A stretch of 64,000 bases of DNA. Source: Rhodococcoides kyotonense (GTDB lineage Bacteria; Actinomycetota; Actinomycetes; Mycobacteriales; Mycobacteriaceae). A program made the translations under genes and the position numbers. The notes under the pieces were generated by a model, which saw only the letters and a program-made list of their open reading frames with translations, had not been told where the DNA came from and ran no database searches. The stretch covers positions 62,001 to 126,000 of the forward strand of contig NZ_LVHI01000002.1 in NCBI RefSeq assembly GCF_001645385.1, given 5' to 3'. This document shows, in pieces, positions 8,841 to 17,586 of the stretch (its first letter is position 1; every line of letters begins with the position of its first letter).

Positions 8841-8858
8841 TCCAACCATCTGGTTGGA
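8841..8858. promoter_or_regulatory. TetR operator 1
   Basis: TCCAACCA-TC-TGGTTGGA is a perfect inverted repeat of 8-bp arms, 19 bp from the TetR start codon. It shares TCCAAC/GTTGGA with a second site 48 bp away. Confidence 0.75.
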
Positions 8859-8888
8859 GATGGAGATTCTCGACGGGTAGAGTCCATC

Positions 8889-8906
8889 TCCAACTGTTCG
8901 GTTGGA
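8889..8906. promoter_or_regulatory. TetR operator 2
   Basis: TCCAAC-TGTTCG-GTTGGA, the same arms as operator 1, ends 18 bp before the start of the divergent membrane gene. One site therefore lies near each gene start. Confidence 0.7.
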
Positions 8907-8924
8907 AATGGAAGGGTGCGCTCG

Positions 8925-9338
8925 ATGGAAACGCTGGCGGTGGCGTCGACCGTGTTGGATCATGTCGCACTCGATCGCCACGGCGCCTCGAGTGAACGGC
9001 GGCGTCGACGACCGATGCCGTCCGGGCCCCCGACTCCGTCGACCCATCTCAGGGTTCTGATCACCTGGATGTCGATCTTCCCGTTGGTTGCGGTGGGGAT
9101 GACCCTGATGGCGTCGGTCGTACCGACGACTGCAACGTGGCCGACGTGGTGTCGAGCGCTGCTGCTCACCGCAATCGTCGTGCCGACGTCGGCGTATCTC
9201 GTCATGCCTCGATTGCTCGCGATGACAGTCCGCTGCATGCACTGGCGTCACCGACGGTCGAACCGGACTCAGCTCGTCTGCTCGAACACTGCTGCGAGGC
9301 CTTGTCCGCCGCCGATGCACATGGTTTCGAGGCCGTAG
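8925..9338 (+). CDS. Small two-helix membrane protein
   Basis: A 137-residue protein with a short basic N-terminus (SSERRRRRP), then two predicted membrane helices (about 43-63 and 70-95: LRVLITWMSIFPLVAVGM and ALLLTAIVVPTSAYLVM). This resembles the C-terminal membrane part of COG3224 antibiotic-biosynthesis-monooxygenase-like proteins, without the monooxygenase domain. ATG 8925 has GAAGGG 8 nt upstream. The 3' end overlaps the convergent thiolase gene by 70 bp, so the last 23 codons may be fortuitous. It is probably controlled by the adjacent TetR repressor. Confidence 0.6.
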   Translation: METLAVASTVLDHVALDRHGASSERRRRRPMPSGPPTPSTHLRVLITWMSIFPLVAVGMTLMASVVPTTATWPTWCRALLLTAIVVPTSAYLVMPRLLAMTVRCMHWRHRRSNRTQLVCSNTAARPCPPPMHMVSRP

Positions 9339-10480
9339 CGGGTGTCGCGGCGCTGCATTTCGCGTAGGAGGGTGGCGAGGATGCGTGCTCCGGTGGCGCC
9401 GACGGGGTGGCCGAGGGAGATGCCGGAGCCGTGGGGGTTCAGTCGTGGGTCGTTGGGTTCGATGTTCCAGGTGCGCAGGACGGCGAGGGTTTGTGCGGCG
9501 AACGCTTCGTTGAGTTCGATGACGCCCAAGTCGTTCATCGTGAGTCCGGCCCGCCCGAGGGCTTTCTCGGTGGCGGGGACTGGTCCGATGCCCATGGTCC
9601 GCGGCGGCACTCCCGCGACGGCCCAGGAGACGAGTTTCGCGATGGGCCTCAGGCCGAGTTGGGTTGCTTTCTCGGGGGTGGTGACGATGGCGAGGGCGGC
9701 GCCGTCGTTCTGGCCGCTGGCGTTGCCGGCGGTGACGGTGGAGTCGGGGTCGATCTTCGAACGGATGGCGCGCAGCTTGCCGAGGGATTCGATGGTGGTG
9801 TCGGCGCGGGGGTGTTCGTCGGTGTCGACGACGACGGAATCTCCCTTGCGCTGCGGGACGCGGACTCCCACGATCTCTTCGGCGAAGACACCGTTGTTCT
9901 GGGCGGCGACGGCTTTGTGGTGGGAGGCGGCGGCGAGGGCGTCCTGGTCTTCGCGGCTGATGGAGAATTCCGCCCGTAGGCTTTCGGCGGTTTCGATCAT
10001 GCCACCGGGGACGGGGAAGTTCCTGCCGCCTGCGGTGACGCGGGCGCGGGCGAGGCGGTCCGACAGTGCGACGGCGTCGGCTTTGACGCCCCAGCGCATT
10101 CCGGTGGTGTAGAACTCGGCCTGGCTCATGCTTTCTGCGCCGCCGGCGAGGACGAGGTCGCTGGCGCCGGTCTGTACTTGCATGCACGCCTGTAAGACGG
10201 CTTGGAGGCCGGATCCGCAGCGGCGGTCGATCTGTTGGCCGGGGACGTCGATGCCGAGGCCTGCGTCGAGGGCGGCGACGCGGCCGAGTGCGGGTGCTTC
10301 TCCGTTCGGTGATGCTTGGCCGAGGATGACGTCGTCGATGTCGGATCCGGATATGCCGGTGCGCGAGGCGAGTTCGGTGATCACGGCGGCAGCGAGAGCT
10401 TCCGGAGCAACGTCTTTCAAGACCCCACCGAAGCGCCCGACGGGGGTGCGGAGGGGTTCACAGATGACGGCATCAGGCAT
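9269..10480 (-). CDS. pcaF: Thiolase, probably beta-ketoadipyl-CoA thiolase
   Basis: Cleaves beta-ketoadipyl-CoA to succinyl-CoA and acetyl-CoA in the last step of aromatic (protocatechuate/catechol) degradation. The 403-residue product has the nucleophilic Cys in DRRCGSGLQ (about 90), NEAFA, the catalytic His in GHPVGATGA and the second Cys in CIGGGQG. The specific assignment rests on context: it is coupled (8-bp overlap) to a PcaR-type IclR gene and lies beside pcaIJ. By sequence alone it could be a general acetyl-CoA acetyltransferase. Confidence 0.85.
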   Translation of the reverse strand: MPDAVICEPLRTPVGRFGGVLKDVAPEALAAAVITELASRTGISGSDIDDVILGQASPNGEAPALGRVAALDAGLGIDVPGQQIDRRCGSGLQAVLQACMQVQTGASDLVLAGGAESMSQAEFYTTGMRWGVKADAVALSDRLARARVTAGGRNFPVPGGMIETAESLRAEFSISREDQDALAAASHHKAVAAQNNGVFAEEIVGVRVPQRKGDSVVVDTDEHPRADTTIESLGKLRAIRSKIDPDSTVTAGNASGQNDGAALAIVTTPEKATQLGLRPIAKLVSWAVAGVPPRTMGIGPVPATEKALGRAGLTMNDLGVIELNEAFAAQTLAVLRTWNIEPNDPRLNPHGSGISLGHPVGATGARILATLLREMQRRDTRYGLETMCIGGGQGLAAVFEQTS

Positions 10481-11288
10481 GTCGATGTCCTTGCTTGTCG
10501 GTGGCGTTCGTGTCCAGGCGGCGTAGGTCGGTGTCGATTGCTTGGGCGGCGGCCAGGAGGGCGGGGAGGAGGTGTTCGCGGGCGGCGTCGGCGGAGTGCC
10601 GGGCGGCGGGGGTTGACACGTTGGCTGCGGCGATGACGGTGCCGGCGGTGTCGTGGATCGGTGCGGCGATCGAGCGCAGACCTGCTTCGAGTTCTTGGTC
10701 GACCAGGCAATAGCCCTGGGTGCGAACGGATTCGAGTTCGGCGCGAAGGGATGCGATGTCGGTGATGGTCTTACCGGTCAGCGGCGTCGGGTCCAGTCGT
10801 GACAGGTAGGCGTCGAGTTCGTCGGATGAGAGTCCTGCCAACAGGACTCGGCCCATCGAGGTGGCGTAGGCGGGAAAGCGGGTGCCGATGGTGATCGCGA
10901 CGGTCATGATGCGTGAGACCTGGACGCGGGCGACGTAGACGACGTCGTCGCCGTCGAGGATGGATACCGACGACGATTCGTGCACCCGCTGGGAGAGTGC
11001 TTCGAGGTGGGGCCCGGCGACGTCGGGCAGTGTCAGCGACGACAGGTAGCTGTAGCCGAGTTCGAGCACTCTCGGGGTGAGCCAGAAGAGGGTTCCGTCG
11101 GTACGCACGTAACCGAGTTCGACCAGAGTGAGGAGGAAGCGTCGCGCAGTCGCCCGGGTCAGATCGGTGGTCTTGGCGACGTCGGTCAACGTGCGACGCG
11201 GGTTCACCCCGTCGAACGCCCTGATCACCGCCAGCCCTCGGCCGAGCGATTGCACGTAGTCCGACGACGGCGCCGTCTCGTCTGCCAT
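10473..11288 (-). CDS. pcaR: IclR-family regulator, PcaR type
   Basis: A 271-residue regulator with an N-terminal winged helix (about 10-75, opening DYVQSLGRGLAVIRAFDG, characteristic of PcaR/PobR proteins) and a C-terminal IclR effector domain. ATG 11288 has a perfect GAAGGAG upstream; a longer open frame before it is non-coding. It is divergent from pcaI, with a palindrome in the 78-bp gap, and overlaps pcaF. PcaR proteins respond to beta-ketoadipate or protocatechuate in relatives (established); here that is inferred. Confidence 0.87.
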   Translation of the reverse strand: MADETAPSSDYVQSLGRGLAVIRAFDGVNPRRTLTDVAKTTDLTRATARRFLLTLVELGYVRTDGTLFWLTPRVLELGYSYLSSLTLPDVAGPHLEALSQRVHESSSVSILDGDDVVYVARVQVSRIMTVAITIGTRFPAYATSMGRVLLAGLSSDELDAYLSRLDPTPLTGKTITDIASLRAELESVRTQGYCLVDQELEAGLRSIAAPIHDTAGTVIAAANVSTPAARHSADAAREHLLPALLAAAQAIDTDLRRLDTNATDKQGHRHA

Positions 11289-11338
11289 GAACTCTCCTTC
11301 GTTCCCGAACACCGTAGCAAATGTTCGCATAGTGGCGA

Positions 11339-11355
11339 TACGTTCACAGAACGTA
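11339..11355. promoter_or_regulatory. Probable PcaR operator
   Basis: TACGTTC-ACA-GAACGTA, perfect 7-bp arms, ends 11 bp before the first possible pcaI start. A partial copy (TGTTCGCA) lies just upstream near 11322. Confidence 0.65.
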
Positions 11356-11366
11356 CAAAGCGATGT

Positions 11367-12128
11367 ATGGTCGACCGCATGATGGACAAAGTCGTAGCGA
11401 GCGCCGCCGACGCGGTGGCGGATCTGCCGGATGGAGCGTCGATCGCCGTGGGTGGTTTCGGGCTGGTCGGGGTTCCCGAGGTGTTGATCGGTGCCGTGCT
11501 CGATCAGGGCGCATCGGATCTGGAGATCGTGAGCAACAATTGCGGCACAGATAGTTTCGGGCTCGGTGTGCTGCTGGAGAAGCGTCGTATCCGTCGCACG
11601 ATTTCCTCCTACGTCGGGTCGAACAAAGAGTTCGCGCGCCAGTATCTCGCTGGTGAACTCGAGGTCGAGCTGACGCCGCAGGGCACACTCGCCGAGCGAC
11701 TGCGGGCGGGCGGGGCGGGGATCCCGGCGTTCTTCACCCCGGCGGGCGTCGGAACACAGGTTGCCGACGGCGGTCTGCCGCTCCGCTACGACGGCAGCGG
11801 CGGCATCGCGGTGGCGAGCCCTCCGAAAGAGACCCGCGAATTCGACGGCGTCACCTACGTGATGGAACGCGGCATCGTCGCCGACTACGCCCTCGTCCAC
11901 GCCTGGAAAGGTGACCGGCACGGCAACCTGGTGTTTCATGCCAGCGCCCGGAACTTCAACCCGCCCGCAGCTGCGTCGGGACGCATCACGATTGCGCAGG
12001 TCGAGGAACTCGTCGAGCCCGGTGAGATCGGCCCGGACGATATTCACACCCCGGGCATCCATGTGCAGCGTGTGGTGCACGTCGGCAAGGTGACAGTAGG
12101 AATCGAGCAGCGGACGGTGCGGGCATGA
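11367..12128 (+). CDS. pcaI: 3-oxoadipate CoA-transferase subunit A
   Basis: Alpha subunit of the enzyme that moves CoA from succinyl-CoA to 3-oxoadipate. The product (253 residues from this start) has the family glycine loop [11 protein letters not shown] and the conserved [11 protein letters not shown] stretch. ATG codons at 11367, 11379 and 11382 are all possible; none has a clear ribosome binding site, so a leaderless start is likely. It overlaps pcaJ by 4 bp. A ketoacid (acetoacetate) transferase cannot be excluded from sequence, but the pcaRF neighbours favour the beta-ketoadipate pathway. Confidence 0.87.
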   Translation: MVDRMMDKVVASAADAVADLPDGASIAVGGFGLVGVPEVLIGAVLDQGASDLEIVSNNCGTDSFGLGVLLEKRRIRRTISSYVGSNKEFARQYLAGELEVELTPQGTLAERLRAGGAGIPAFFTPAGVGTQVADGGLPLRYDGSGGIAVASPPKETREFDGVTYVMERGIVADYALVHAWKGDRHGNLVFHASARNFNPPAAASGRITIAQVEELVEPGEIGPDDIHTPGIHVQRVVHVGKVTVGIEQRTVRA

Positions 12129-12769
12129 GCGAGACGATCATCAAATTGACCCGTGAACAGATGGCGGCCCGGGTCGCGCAGGAATTGCACGACGGTGAAT
12201 ACGTGAACCTCGGCATCGGGATGCCGACGCTCGTGCCGAACTATCTACCGACCGACATCACCGTCGTATTGCATTCGGAGAACGGCGTTCTCGGTGTGGG
12301 GCCGTACCCGACCGAGGACGAACTCGACCCCGAGGTCATCAACGCGGGCAAGGAGACGATCACCGTCCTGCCGGGTGCGTCCTACTTCGATTCGGCGGCC
12401 TCGTTCGGCATGATCCGCGGCGGTCAGGTCGACGTCGCCGTGCTCGGTGCCATGCAAGTAAGCCAGACCGGTGATCTCGCGAACTGGATGATCCCCGGGC
12501 ACATGGTCAAGGGCATGGGCGGGGCCATGGATCTCGTCCACGGCGCCCGCCGCGTCATCGTCATGATGGAACACGTCTCCAGAAAGGGCGAGCCGAAAAT
12601 CCTCGAAGAGTGCTCACTTCCGCTGACCGGCAAGGGATGCGTACAGCGCATCATCACCGACATGGCCGTCCTCGACGTCACCGAGGGCGGACTCCGGCTC
12701 GTCGAAACCGCACCCGGAATCACCGAGGAACAGGTCCGAGCCGCTACCGGAGCCCCGTTGGTGGCATGA
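12125..12769 (+). CDS. pcaJ: 3-oxoadipate CoA-transferase subunit B
   Basis: Beta subunit, 214 residues, carrying the catalytic glutamate in the SENGVLG motif (about residue 51) that forms the glutamyl-CoA thioester. NLGIGMPT and [10 protein letters not shown] are further family marks. The start overlaps the pcaI stop (ATGA), indicating coupled translation and equal subunit levels. Confidence 0.9.
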   Translation: MSETIIKLTREQMAARVAQELHDGEYVNLGIGMPTLVPNYLPTDITVVLHSENGVLGVGPYPTEDELDPEVINAGKETITVLPGASYFDSAASFGMIRGGQVDVAVLGAMQVSQTGDLANWMIPGHMVKGMGGAMDLVHGARRVIVMMEHVSRKGEPKILEECSLPLTGKGCVQRIITDMAVLDVTEGGLRLVETAPGITEEQVRAATGAPLVA

Positions 12770-12789
12770 CGTGAACGCCTGTGTCGCCG

Positions 12790-14214
12790 TCAGTCGTCGC
12801 CCCGCGGCGGCGGCTCGACGTCGACGCCCCCGGACGAATGTTCGGGGCCTGCATCCGGATGGCCGGCCGGGACGCGGCTGCGGGACCGGGCGGCCTCGCT
12901 TTCGCCCGGCTCCTCACTGAACTTGCGTCGCCACGCTTCCTCGGGGCGGTACGGACCCGGCTTCGGACGGGCTTTCCCACCGGGGAACGCGAGTCGCGCG
13001 ATGGTGCGATGCACCATGCCCCACTGCTGCATCAGCGGTCCGGTGTTGTAGGGCAACTGGTATCGCTCGCAGATGTCCTTCACCTTCGGCGCCACTTCCG
13101 AGTAACGGGTGCTCGGCATGTCGGGGTAGAGGTGGTGCTCGACCTGATAGCTCAAGTTTCCGCTCATCAAGTGGAACAGGGGACCGCCGTCGATGTTGGC
13201 CGCGCCGACGAGTTGACGCACGTACCAGCCACCACGCGTCTCGTTCTCCACCTCTTTCTGACTGAAGGTGTACGCCTGATCGGGGAAGTGGCCGCAGAAG
13301 ATGATGCCGTGCGCCCACACGTTCCGAATGATGTTCGCGGTGAAGTCGGCCGTAAGTGTGGACAGGAACGTGCTCTCGACGCCACTGAACCGTTTGTCCA
13401 ACAGCGATGCCAGTTTCGACACGCCTGATGATGTCGACGAATTCCGCAGTCGGGCAGCGAGTCTCGACTTCTTGCTCTCGCGCAGTCGGCCGCCGCTGGC
13501 AAGCTGGGCGAGGGCGAAAGCTCCCGCGCTGATGACCGGCCAGCCCACGTAGTCCTTGACGAATTGACGTCGTGCCTTGCCCGCAATGCCTTTCAGGTCG
13601 TGGAGAACGTCTTTCGCCGGTTTCTCACCGCGTCGAATGGCCTCGATGTCCAAATCGTGCAGAGCGACACCCCATTCGAAGAATGCCATCAGCAGCACGT
13701 TGTAGAACGGCTGAAAAAGATAGACCGGATGCCATTTCTGGTTGGGGTCGATCCGCATGATTTCGTAACCGAGGTCTTTGTCCTTGCCTCGGATGTTCGT
13801 GTACGTGTGATGCACGAAATTGTGGGAGTGTTTCCACGACTCGGAAGTGGACGCGGTGTCCCAATCCCACACGGACGAGTGGATTTCCGGATCGTTCATC
13901 CAGTCCCACTGTCCGTGCATGACGTTGTGGCCGATCTCCATGTTCTCGAGAATCTTCGCGACGCCCAGGCATGCGGTTCCCGCGACCCACGCAGGTTTGC
14001 TCGTCGATCCGAGTAACAGCACACGGCCGGCAGCGACGAGTTGCCTCTGCGCCGCGATGACCGACGTGATGTACTTGCGGTCCTTCGCGCCGAGGCTGGC
14101 ATACACCTCGTCGTGGATCGCGTCGAATTCCTTGGCCAGTTCGGCGATGGTCTCGTCGCTCAGATGCGCGAGAGGATTGACCGGTTCGGTTCGGGGGGCA
14201 TGGTCGATGCTCAC
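12790..14214 (-). CDS. Membrane fatty acyl desaturase, DesA3-like
   Basis: Introduces a double bond, probably delta-9, into stearoyl/palmitoyl chains using a di-iron centre. The 474-residue protein has the three histidine boxes GHNVMH, HSHNFVHH and QVEHH and hydrophobic segments between them. The C-terminal 50 residues are charged and Pro-rich. It lies 28 bp after a ferredoxin-type reductase gene; mycobacterial DesA3 (Rv3229c) pairs in the same way with Rv3230c. GTG 14214 has AAGGG 8 nt upstream. Confidence 0.9.
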   Translation of the reverse strand: MSIDHAPRTEPVNPLAHLSDETIAELAKEFDAIHDEVYASLGAKDRKYITSVIAAQRQLVAAGRVLLLGSTSKPAWVAGTACLGVAKILENMEIGHNVMHGQWDWMNDPEIHSSVWDWDTASTSESWKHSHNFVHHTYTNIRGKDKDLGYEIMRIDPNQKWHPVYLFQPFYNVLLMAFFEWGVALHDLDIEAIRRGEKPAKDVLHDLKGIAGKARRQFVKDYVGWPVISAGAFALAQLASGGRLRESKKSRLAARLRNSSTSSGVSKLASLLDKRFSGVESTFLSTLTADFTANIIRNVWAHGIIFCGHFPDQAYTFSQKEVENETRGGWYVRQLVGAANIDGGPLFHLMSGNLSYQVEHHLYPDMPSTRYSEVAPKVKDICERYQLPYNTGPLMQQWGMVHRTIARLAFPGGKARPKPGPYRPEEAWRRKFSEEPGESEAARSRSRVPAGHPDAGPEHSSGGVDVEPPPRGDD

Positions 14215-14242
14215 AAGTGTTCCCTTCGGTGTCGTGCAAAGT

Positions 14243-15340
14243 TCAGAGTTCGATGGCGATATCGCCTTCTGCCGTGTTCACACAGATGCGAACCGCTTGT
14301 CCTGTCGGCTCCGAGACTTCCCCGTTGCGCAGGTCTCGTAACCGTCCGGATTTCAAAGTTCCTACACACGTGTGACAGATGCCGATCCTGCAGCCGAAGG
14401 TCAAATCCAGGCCTGCGTTCTCTCCCGCGGCGAGGATGGTCGTGCCGCCATCGCATTCGACCTCCTTGTCGCTGTTGAGGAACCGGACCGTTCCGCCTTC
14501 ACCGTCGCCGGCGTCACCGCCGATGACGGGCTGGAAGCTTTCGTGATGGAACCGGTCGGGATCACCTTGCTCTTTCCAGTAGGACCGCAGATCCTCCAGG
14601 TGTTCGCCCGGTCCGGAGCAAAATGCTTCGCGCTCCCTCCAATCCGGAACCAGCTGGTCCAGTTCCGACGCCTTCATTCGTCCCTCGTCGCTGGTGATGC
14701 GGAGTTCGAGGCGCAGTCCGTCGTGTCGAGCGTCCAATTCTTCGAGGGTGTCCGCGAACATGAGCTGTTCGCGACTGTGCACCGAATGAACGACGACGAC
14801 GTCGGAGATCCGGTCCTGATGATCCAAACTGCGCAGCATGCTGATGATGGGCGTGATTCCACTGCCCGCACTGATGAAGACCATCTTGTCCGGAAGCGGA
14901 TCCGGGAGGGTGAACTCGCCTTCCACTTCGCTGAGGCGAACGATGTCCCCGGTCCTGATGGTTCCCACCAGGTACGGCGACACGGTGCCGTCGGGAACCA
15001 GCTTCGGGCTGACGCTGACGAGGCCGTCCACGGGATCGGGATCGGACGTCAACGAGTACGCACGCCAGTGGTAGCGCCCGTCGATCAGTACCCCGAGACG
15101 AACGTATTGGCCGGGAATGTGACCGGTCCACTCGAACCCGGGCCTGATGTACACCGACACCGCGTCGGAACCCTCAGGAGCAATGCGCACGACCTGCCCA
15201 CGCAGCTCCCGCGTCGTCCACAGCGGGTTGATGAGGGATAGATAGTCGTCCGGCCGTAGGGGATTGAACAGCAGCCGGACCGCGCGCAGCGCCGTCCGGC
15301 GCAACAGTGAGACCTTCGGTTCTGCCCCGCGCTCAGCCAC
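14243..15340 (-). CDS. Flavin/2Fe-2S reductase, electron donor to the desaturase
   Basis: A 365-residue NAD(P)H oxidoreductase: N-terminal FAD domain (HIPGQYVRLG, RAYSLTS), NAD domain (FISAGSGITPIISM) and C-terminal plant-type ferredoxin domain with Cys ligands in GCRIGICHTCVG and a distal Cys in VRICVN. It passes electrons from NAD(P)H to the di-iron desaturase encoded immediately downstream (Rv3230c-like). Start GTG 15340 with AGG upstream; the start is the less certain end. Confidence 0.9.
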   Translation of the reverse strand: MAERGAEPKVSLLRRTALRAVRLLFNPLRPDDYLSLINPLWTTRELRGQVVRIAPEGSDAVSVYIRPGFEWTGHIPGQYVRLGVLIDGRYHWRAYSLTSDPDPVDGLVSVSPKLVPDGTVSPYLVGTIRTGDIVRLSEVEGEFTLPDPLPDKMVFISAGSGITPIISMLRSLDHQDRISDVVVVHSVHSREQLMFADTLEELDARHDGLRLELRITSDEGRMKASELDQLVPDWREREAFCSGPGEHLEDLRSYWKEQGDPDRFHHESFQPVIGGDAGDGEGGTVRFLNSDKEVECDGGTTILAAGENAGLDLTFGCRIGICHTCVGTLKSGRLRDLRNGEVSEPTGQAVRICVNTAEGDIAIEL

Positions 15341-15441
15341 ACTTGCAACCTAACCGCCCGTCGGCATCGGGGTGGGAGAAATCGCGATCTGATTCGAAAG
15401 ATCGATGAGAAACATTCACGACGTCCGGCCTGACACCCAGG

Positions 15442-15466
15442 GTTTGCCTGGGCGCGAGTCGGGCAC
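15442..15466 (+). promoter_or_regulatory. Possible SigF/SigB-type promoter
   Basis: GTTT (15442-15445), 15 bp, GGGCAC (15461-15466), 43 bp before the Rv2629-like start. The -10 differs from GGGTAT at one key base. Confidence 0.35.
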
Positions 15467-15508
15467 CCGAGAGGGAGCACTGCATACGTTCGTGAAGGAG
15501 TGACACCC

Positions 15509-16624
15509 ATGCAGACACATCGATTTCGGGCGCTTGTGGACGAGCCGGGACCGTTCGCCACCGTGTACTACGACGACACGCACACCTCCGAGGACGCGTC
15601 TGCCGTTGCCGAGTTGACCGCCCGTGCGGTGGTCGAAGAACTCGAAGAGCGTGGCGCCGACGCCTCCCTGACCGGCGCGATCGAGACCGCCATGACCGTC
15701 GCCACCCCACCGTCCGGGCCCAGCGGCCGCGTTGTCATCGCCGGTCGGAACGGAGTGCTCGTGGACGAGCATCTCGTACGTCCCGCCGTGAAAACCGAAG
15801 TACGCGTGTCGGACCTGCCCTATCTCGTTCCCATCGTCGAACACGGCGTCGAATCCGTCGCGTACGCGGTTGCCCTCGTCGACCACGAAGGCGCGGATCT
15901 GACTCTGCACTCGGAGGACGGGGAAACGTGGACGACGTCCGTCGACGGCGACGGCTATCCGGTGCACAAGGCGTCGAGTGCAGAAACGGCAGGCTACGGC
16001 GACCCACAACCACGGGCGGAAGAGGCTGCTCGCAAGAATCTCCGTGCTGTCGCCGCCGAGTTGGACACAGCGGTCGACAGGTACGACGTCGGAGCCGTGT
16101 TTGTCGGTGGCGACGCTCGAGCACGAGCAGAGTTGCTCGAACACGTGGCCGACCGAGTCCGGGAGCGTGCGGTGACCATCGACGGCGCCTCTCGTTCCGC
16201 AGGCGCCGGTACGCAGGCGACCCGGGACAAGATCGACGAGGAATTCGCACGACGTCGCCTGGCGGCGGTGGATGCAGCTGTCCAGCGGTTTCATCAGTAC
16301 GAGGGCACCGGTCGAGCGGCGCAGGGCGTCGAAGGTGTGTCCTCCGCTCTGCGATCGGGCAACGTGGACACGCTCATCGTGGGCGATCTCGGCCAACGGA
16401 CTGTGGTCTCGGCGGACGGGATGGTCGCGGCCGACGTCGACGCCTTGTCCGAGTACGGCGCCTCCGACGCACAGACCGTTCCGGCCGACGAGGCAGTGGT
16501 CGCGGCTGCTGTTCGAGTGGGTGCGTCGATCGTGCGCACGGACGAACGGTTCACGCCCGAAGACGGCGTCGCGGCCGTTCTGCGGTACGACGAATTCAGC
16601 TCGGCGGACGCAGGCGTCCGTTAG
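15509..16624 (+). CDS. Rv2629-like protein (baeRF/eRF1-like fold)
   Basis: A 371-residue acidic protein close in length and style to mycobacterial Rv2629 (374 aa), a member of the bacterial/archaeal eRF1-related group. Start ATG 15509 has GAAGGAG 8 nt upstream; the in-frame GTG at 15500 overlaps that site. The central region carries AVFVGGDARARAELLEHV and the C-terminus DTLIVGDLGQ, both typical of the eRF1 domain-3-like fold. The role is not established; in mycobacteria the gene is linked to dormancy/hypoxia. It is divergent from the reductase gene. Confidence 0.8.
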   Translation: MQTHRFRALVDEPGPFATVYYDDTHTSEDASAVAELTARAVVEELEERGADASLTGAIETAMTVATPPSGPSGRVVIAGRNGVLVDEHLVRPAVKTEVRVSDLPYLVPIVEHGVESVAYAVALVDHEGADLTLHSEDGETWTTSVDGDGYPVHKASSAETAGYGDPQPRAEEAARKNLRAVAAELDTAVDRYDVGAVFVGGDARARAELLEHVADRVRERAVTIDGASRSAGAGTQATRDKIDEEFARRRLAAVDAAVQRFHQYEGTGRAAQGVEGVSSALRSGNVDTLIVGDLGQRTVVSADGMVAADVDALSEYGASDAQTVPADEAVVAAAVRVGASIVRTDERFTPEDGVAAVLRYDEFSSADAGVR

Positions 16625-16675
16625 GTCGGGTTCTCGTCCGTGTGTGCCCGAGGGAACTCTGGCCGAACGGTGAAG

Positions 16676-16701
16676 GTGTGAAGTGTGCGGGGGCGGGGTA
16701 C
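16676..16701 (+). promoter_or_regulatory. Possible SigF/SigB-type promoter
   Basis: GTGT (16676-16679), 16 bp, GGGTAC (16696-16701). It ends 10 bp before an ATG, so the transcript would be nearly leaderless. Confidence 0.45.
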
Positions 16702-16710
16702 AGGTCTGCA

Positions 16711-16926
16711 ATGCACGTTGGCGACCGCTGTACCTTCACACCCGGCTCGATTCCCGTCGACGTCATCGTTCGAGACGTACGGGACGACGGACTTGTGCTG
16801 GTGCAGAACGAAACCTCGGGAGTAGGTGCATACTCCTTCCTGGTCAGAAGTGACTTTCTGGTCCCGCTCGGCGGTGAGCTTCGCACGATCGTGGAACCGG
16901 CGCTCTCGTGTATGGAAGCGGCCTGA
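16711..16926 (+). CDS. Small unknown protein, 71 aa
   Basis: Not recognised. The 71-residue product begins MHVGDRCTFTPG and has an alternating hydrophobic pattern (VDVIVRDVRDDGLVLVQNE) that suggests a small beta-barrel. A stress-type promoter lies directly upstream and there is no strong ribosome binding site. Codon pattern and frame length suggest a real gene. Confidence 0.5.
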   Translation: MHVGDRCTFTPGSIPVDVIVRDVRDDGLVLVQNETSGVGAYSFLVRSDFLVPLGGELRTIVEPALSCMEAA

Positions 16927-16950
16927 CCGACGCGAAGGCGATAGGCCGAG

Positions 16951-16975
16951 GATTCGATCGGGGTCGTCCGGGTAT
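16951..16975 (+). promoter_or_regulatory. Possible SigF/SigB-type promoter
   Basis: GATT (16951-16954), 15 bp, GGGTAT (16970-16975), 9 bp before the ATG of the next small gene. The perfect -10 is the main evidence. Confidence 0.45.
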
Positions 16976-16984
16976 CGCCGCAGT

Positions 16985-17125
16985 ATGAGCACAGACGCGA
17001 CACAACCCGACCGGCCCGAAGGCTACGACCCCGACCAGGATCCCGACTCGGATCCGCACATGCTCGCCGACAAGGCGAAACTGCAAACCAGTCAGGCGGA
17101 GGGCGAAGACGAGTCCGAGGAGTGA
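16985..17125 (+). CDS. Small acidic protein, 46 aa
   Basis: Not recognised by name. A 46-residue, highly acidic, Asp/Pro/Glu-rich peptide (DPDQDPDSDPH; ends GEDESEE), probably disordered. A GGGTAT-type promoter ends 9 bp upstream and no ribosome binding site is seen, fitting a leaderless stress-induced small gene. Short acidic proteins of this kind are common in actinobacteria. Confidence 0.5.
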   Translation: MSTDATQPDRPEGYDPDQDPDSDPHMLADKAKLQTSQAEGEDESEE

Positions 17126-17586
17126 TCGGGCCGGCTGGACCGGGGACGCATTCAAGCCATCGAACGACACCGAGGAGATCGAGCCCGCTGCGTTCCGCGT
17201 TCACAGGTCGTGCTGAGCCCACTGGAGTGTGATCTGCACAACATTGATGCCAGTGTCAAGTAACTCATGGGTGCACGGCCTCGAACTGTGTTCGAATGAT
17301 GTCCTCCGAAACCGGTTGTGCCGCAGTAGGAATCGTGTAATCCACCACCGATCGATCGCCGAATCGGCGTGACGCTCGCCCGAGTTCGGGGGCGTCTTCT
17401 GTCCGCTTGACCGCAGGTCACGCGCGTGTCAACATTCTCCCAGCGAGCCGAGCCACTTGTTCGTTCCATGAACGCGCGATCGTAGGGCATAGGTCGTCAT
17501 CCCGCTCTACCACTCGTATATCCCCCTCCAGGCGTAGGCACATCTCCGTGTCTACGTCCTCTTGTCGCGAAAGTTGTGGCCCTTCC
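17126..17586. other. 461-bp stretch without a convincing gene
   Basis: Frames here have non-coding composition. The only structure seen is a stem-loop at 17371-17396. The right part should hold the promoter of the broken transporter gene. Confidence 0.6.
17371..17396 (+). terminator. Stem-loop, possible terminator
   Basis: GACGC...GCGTC encloses a second stem CCCGA/TCGGG, followed by TTCT. It lies 245 bp after the small acidic gene. Confidence 0.45.

Noticed and set aside
10473-12080. 535-residue frame suggesting a long N-terminal extension of the IclR regulator
   Set aside because: The extension is antisense to pcaI; ATG 11288 has a perfect ribosome binding site and the family N-terminus.
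17296-17320. A GTTCGAATG stretch resembling a tRNA T-loop
   Set aside because: No acceptor, anticodon or D-arm pairing could be found around it.
17152-17490. 112-residue minus-strand frame in the 17.1-17.6 kb gap
   Set aside because: Composition rich in Arg/Ser/Thr, no ribosome binding site and no family features; looks like random high-GC sequence.
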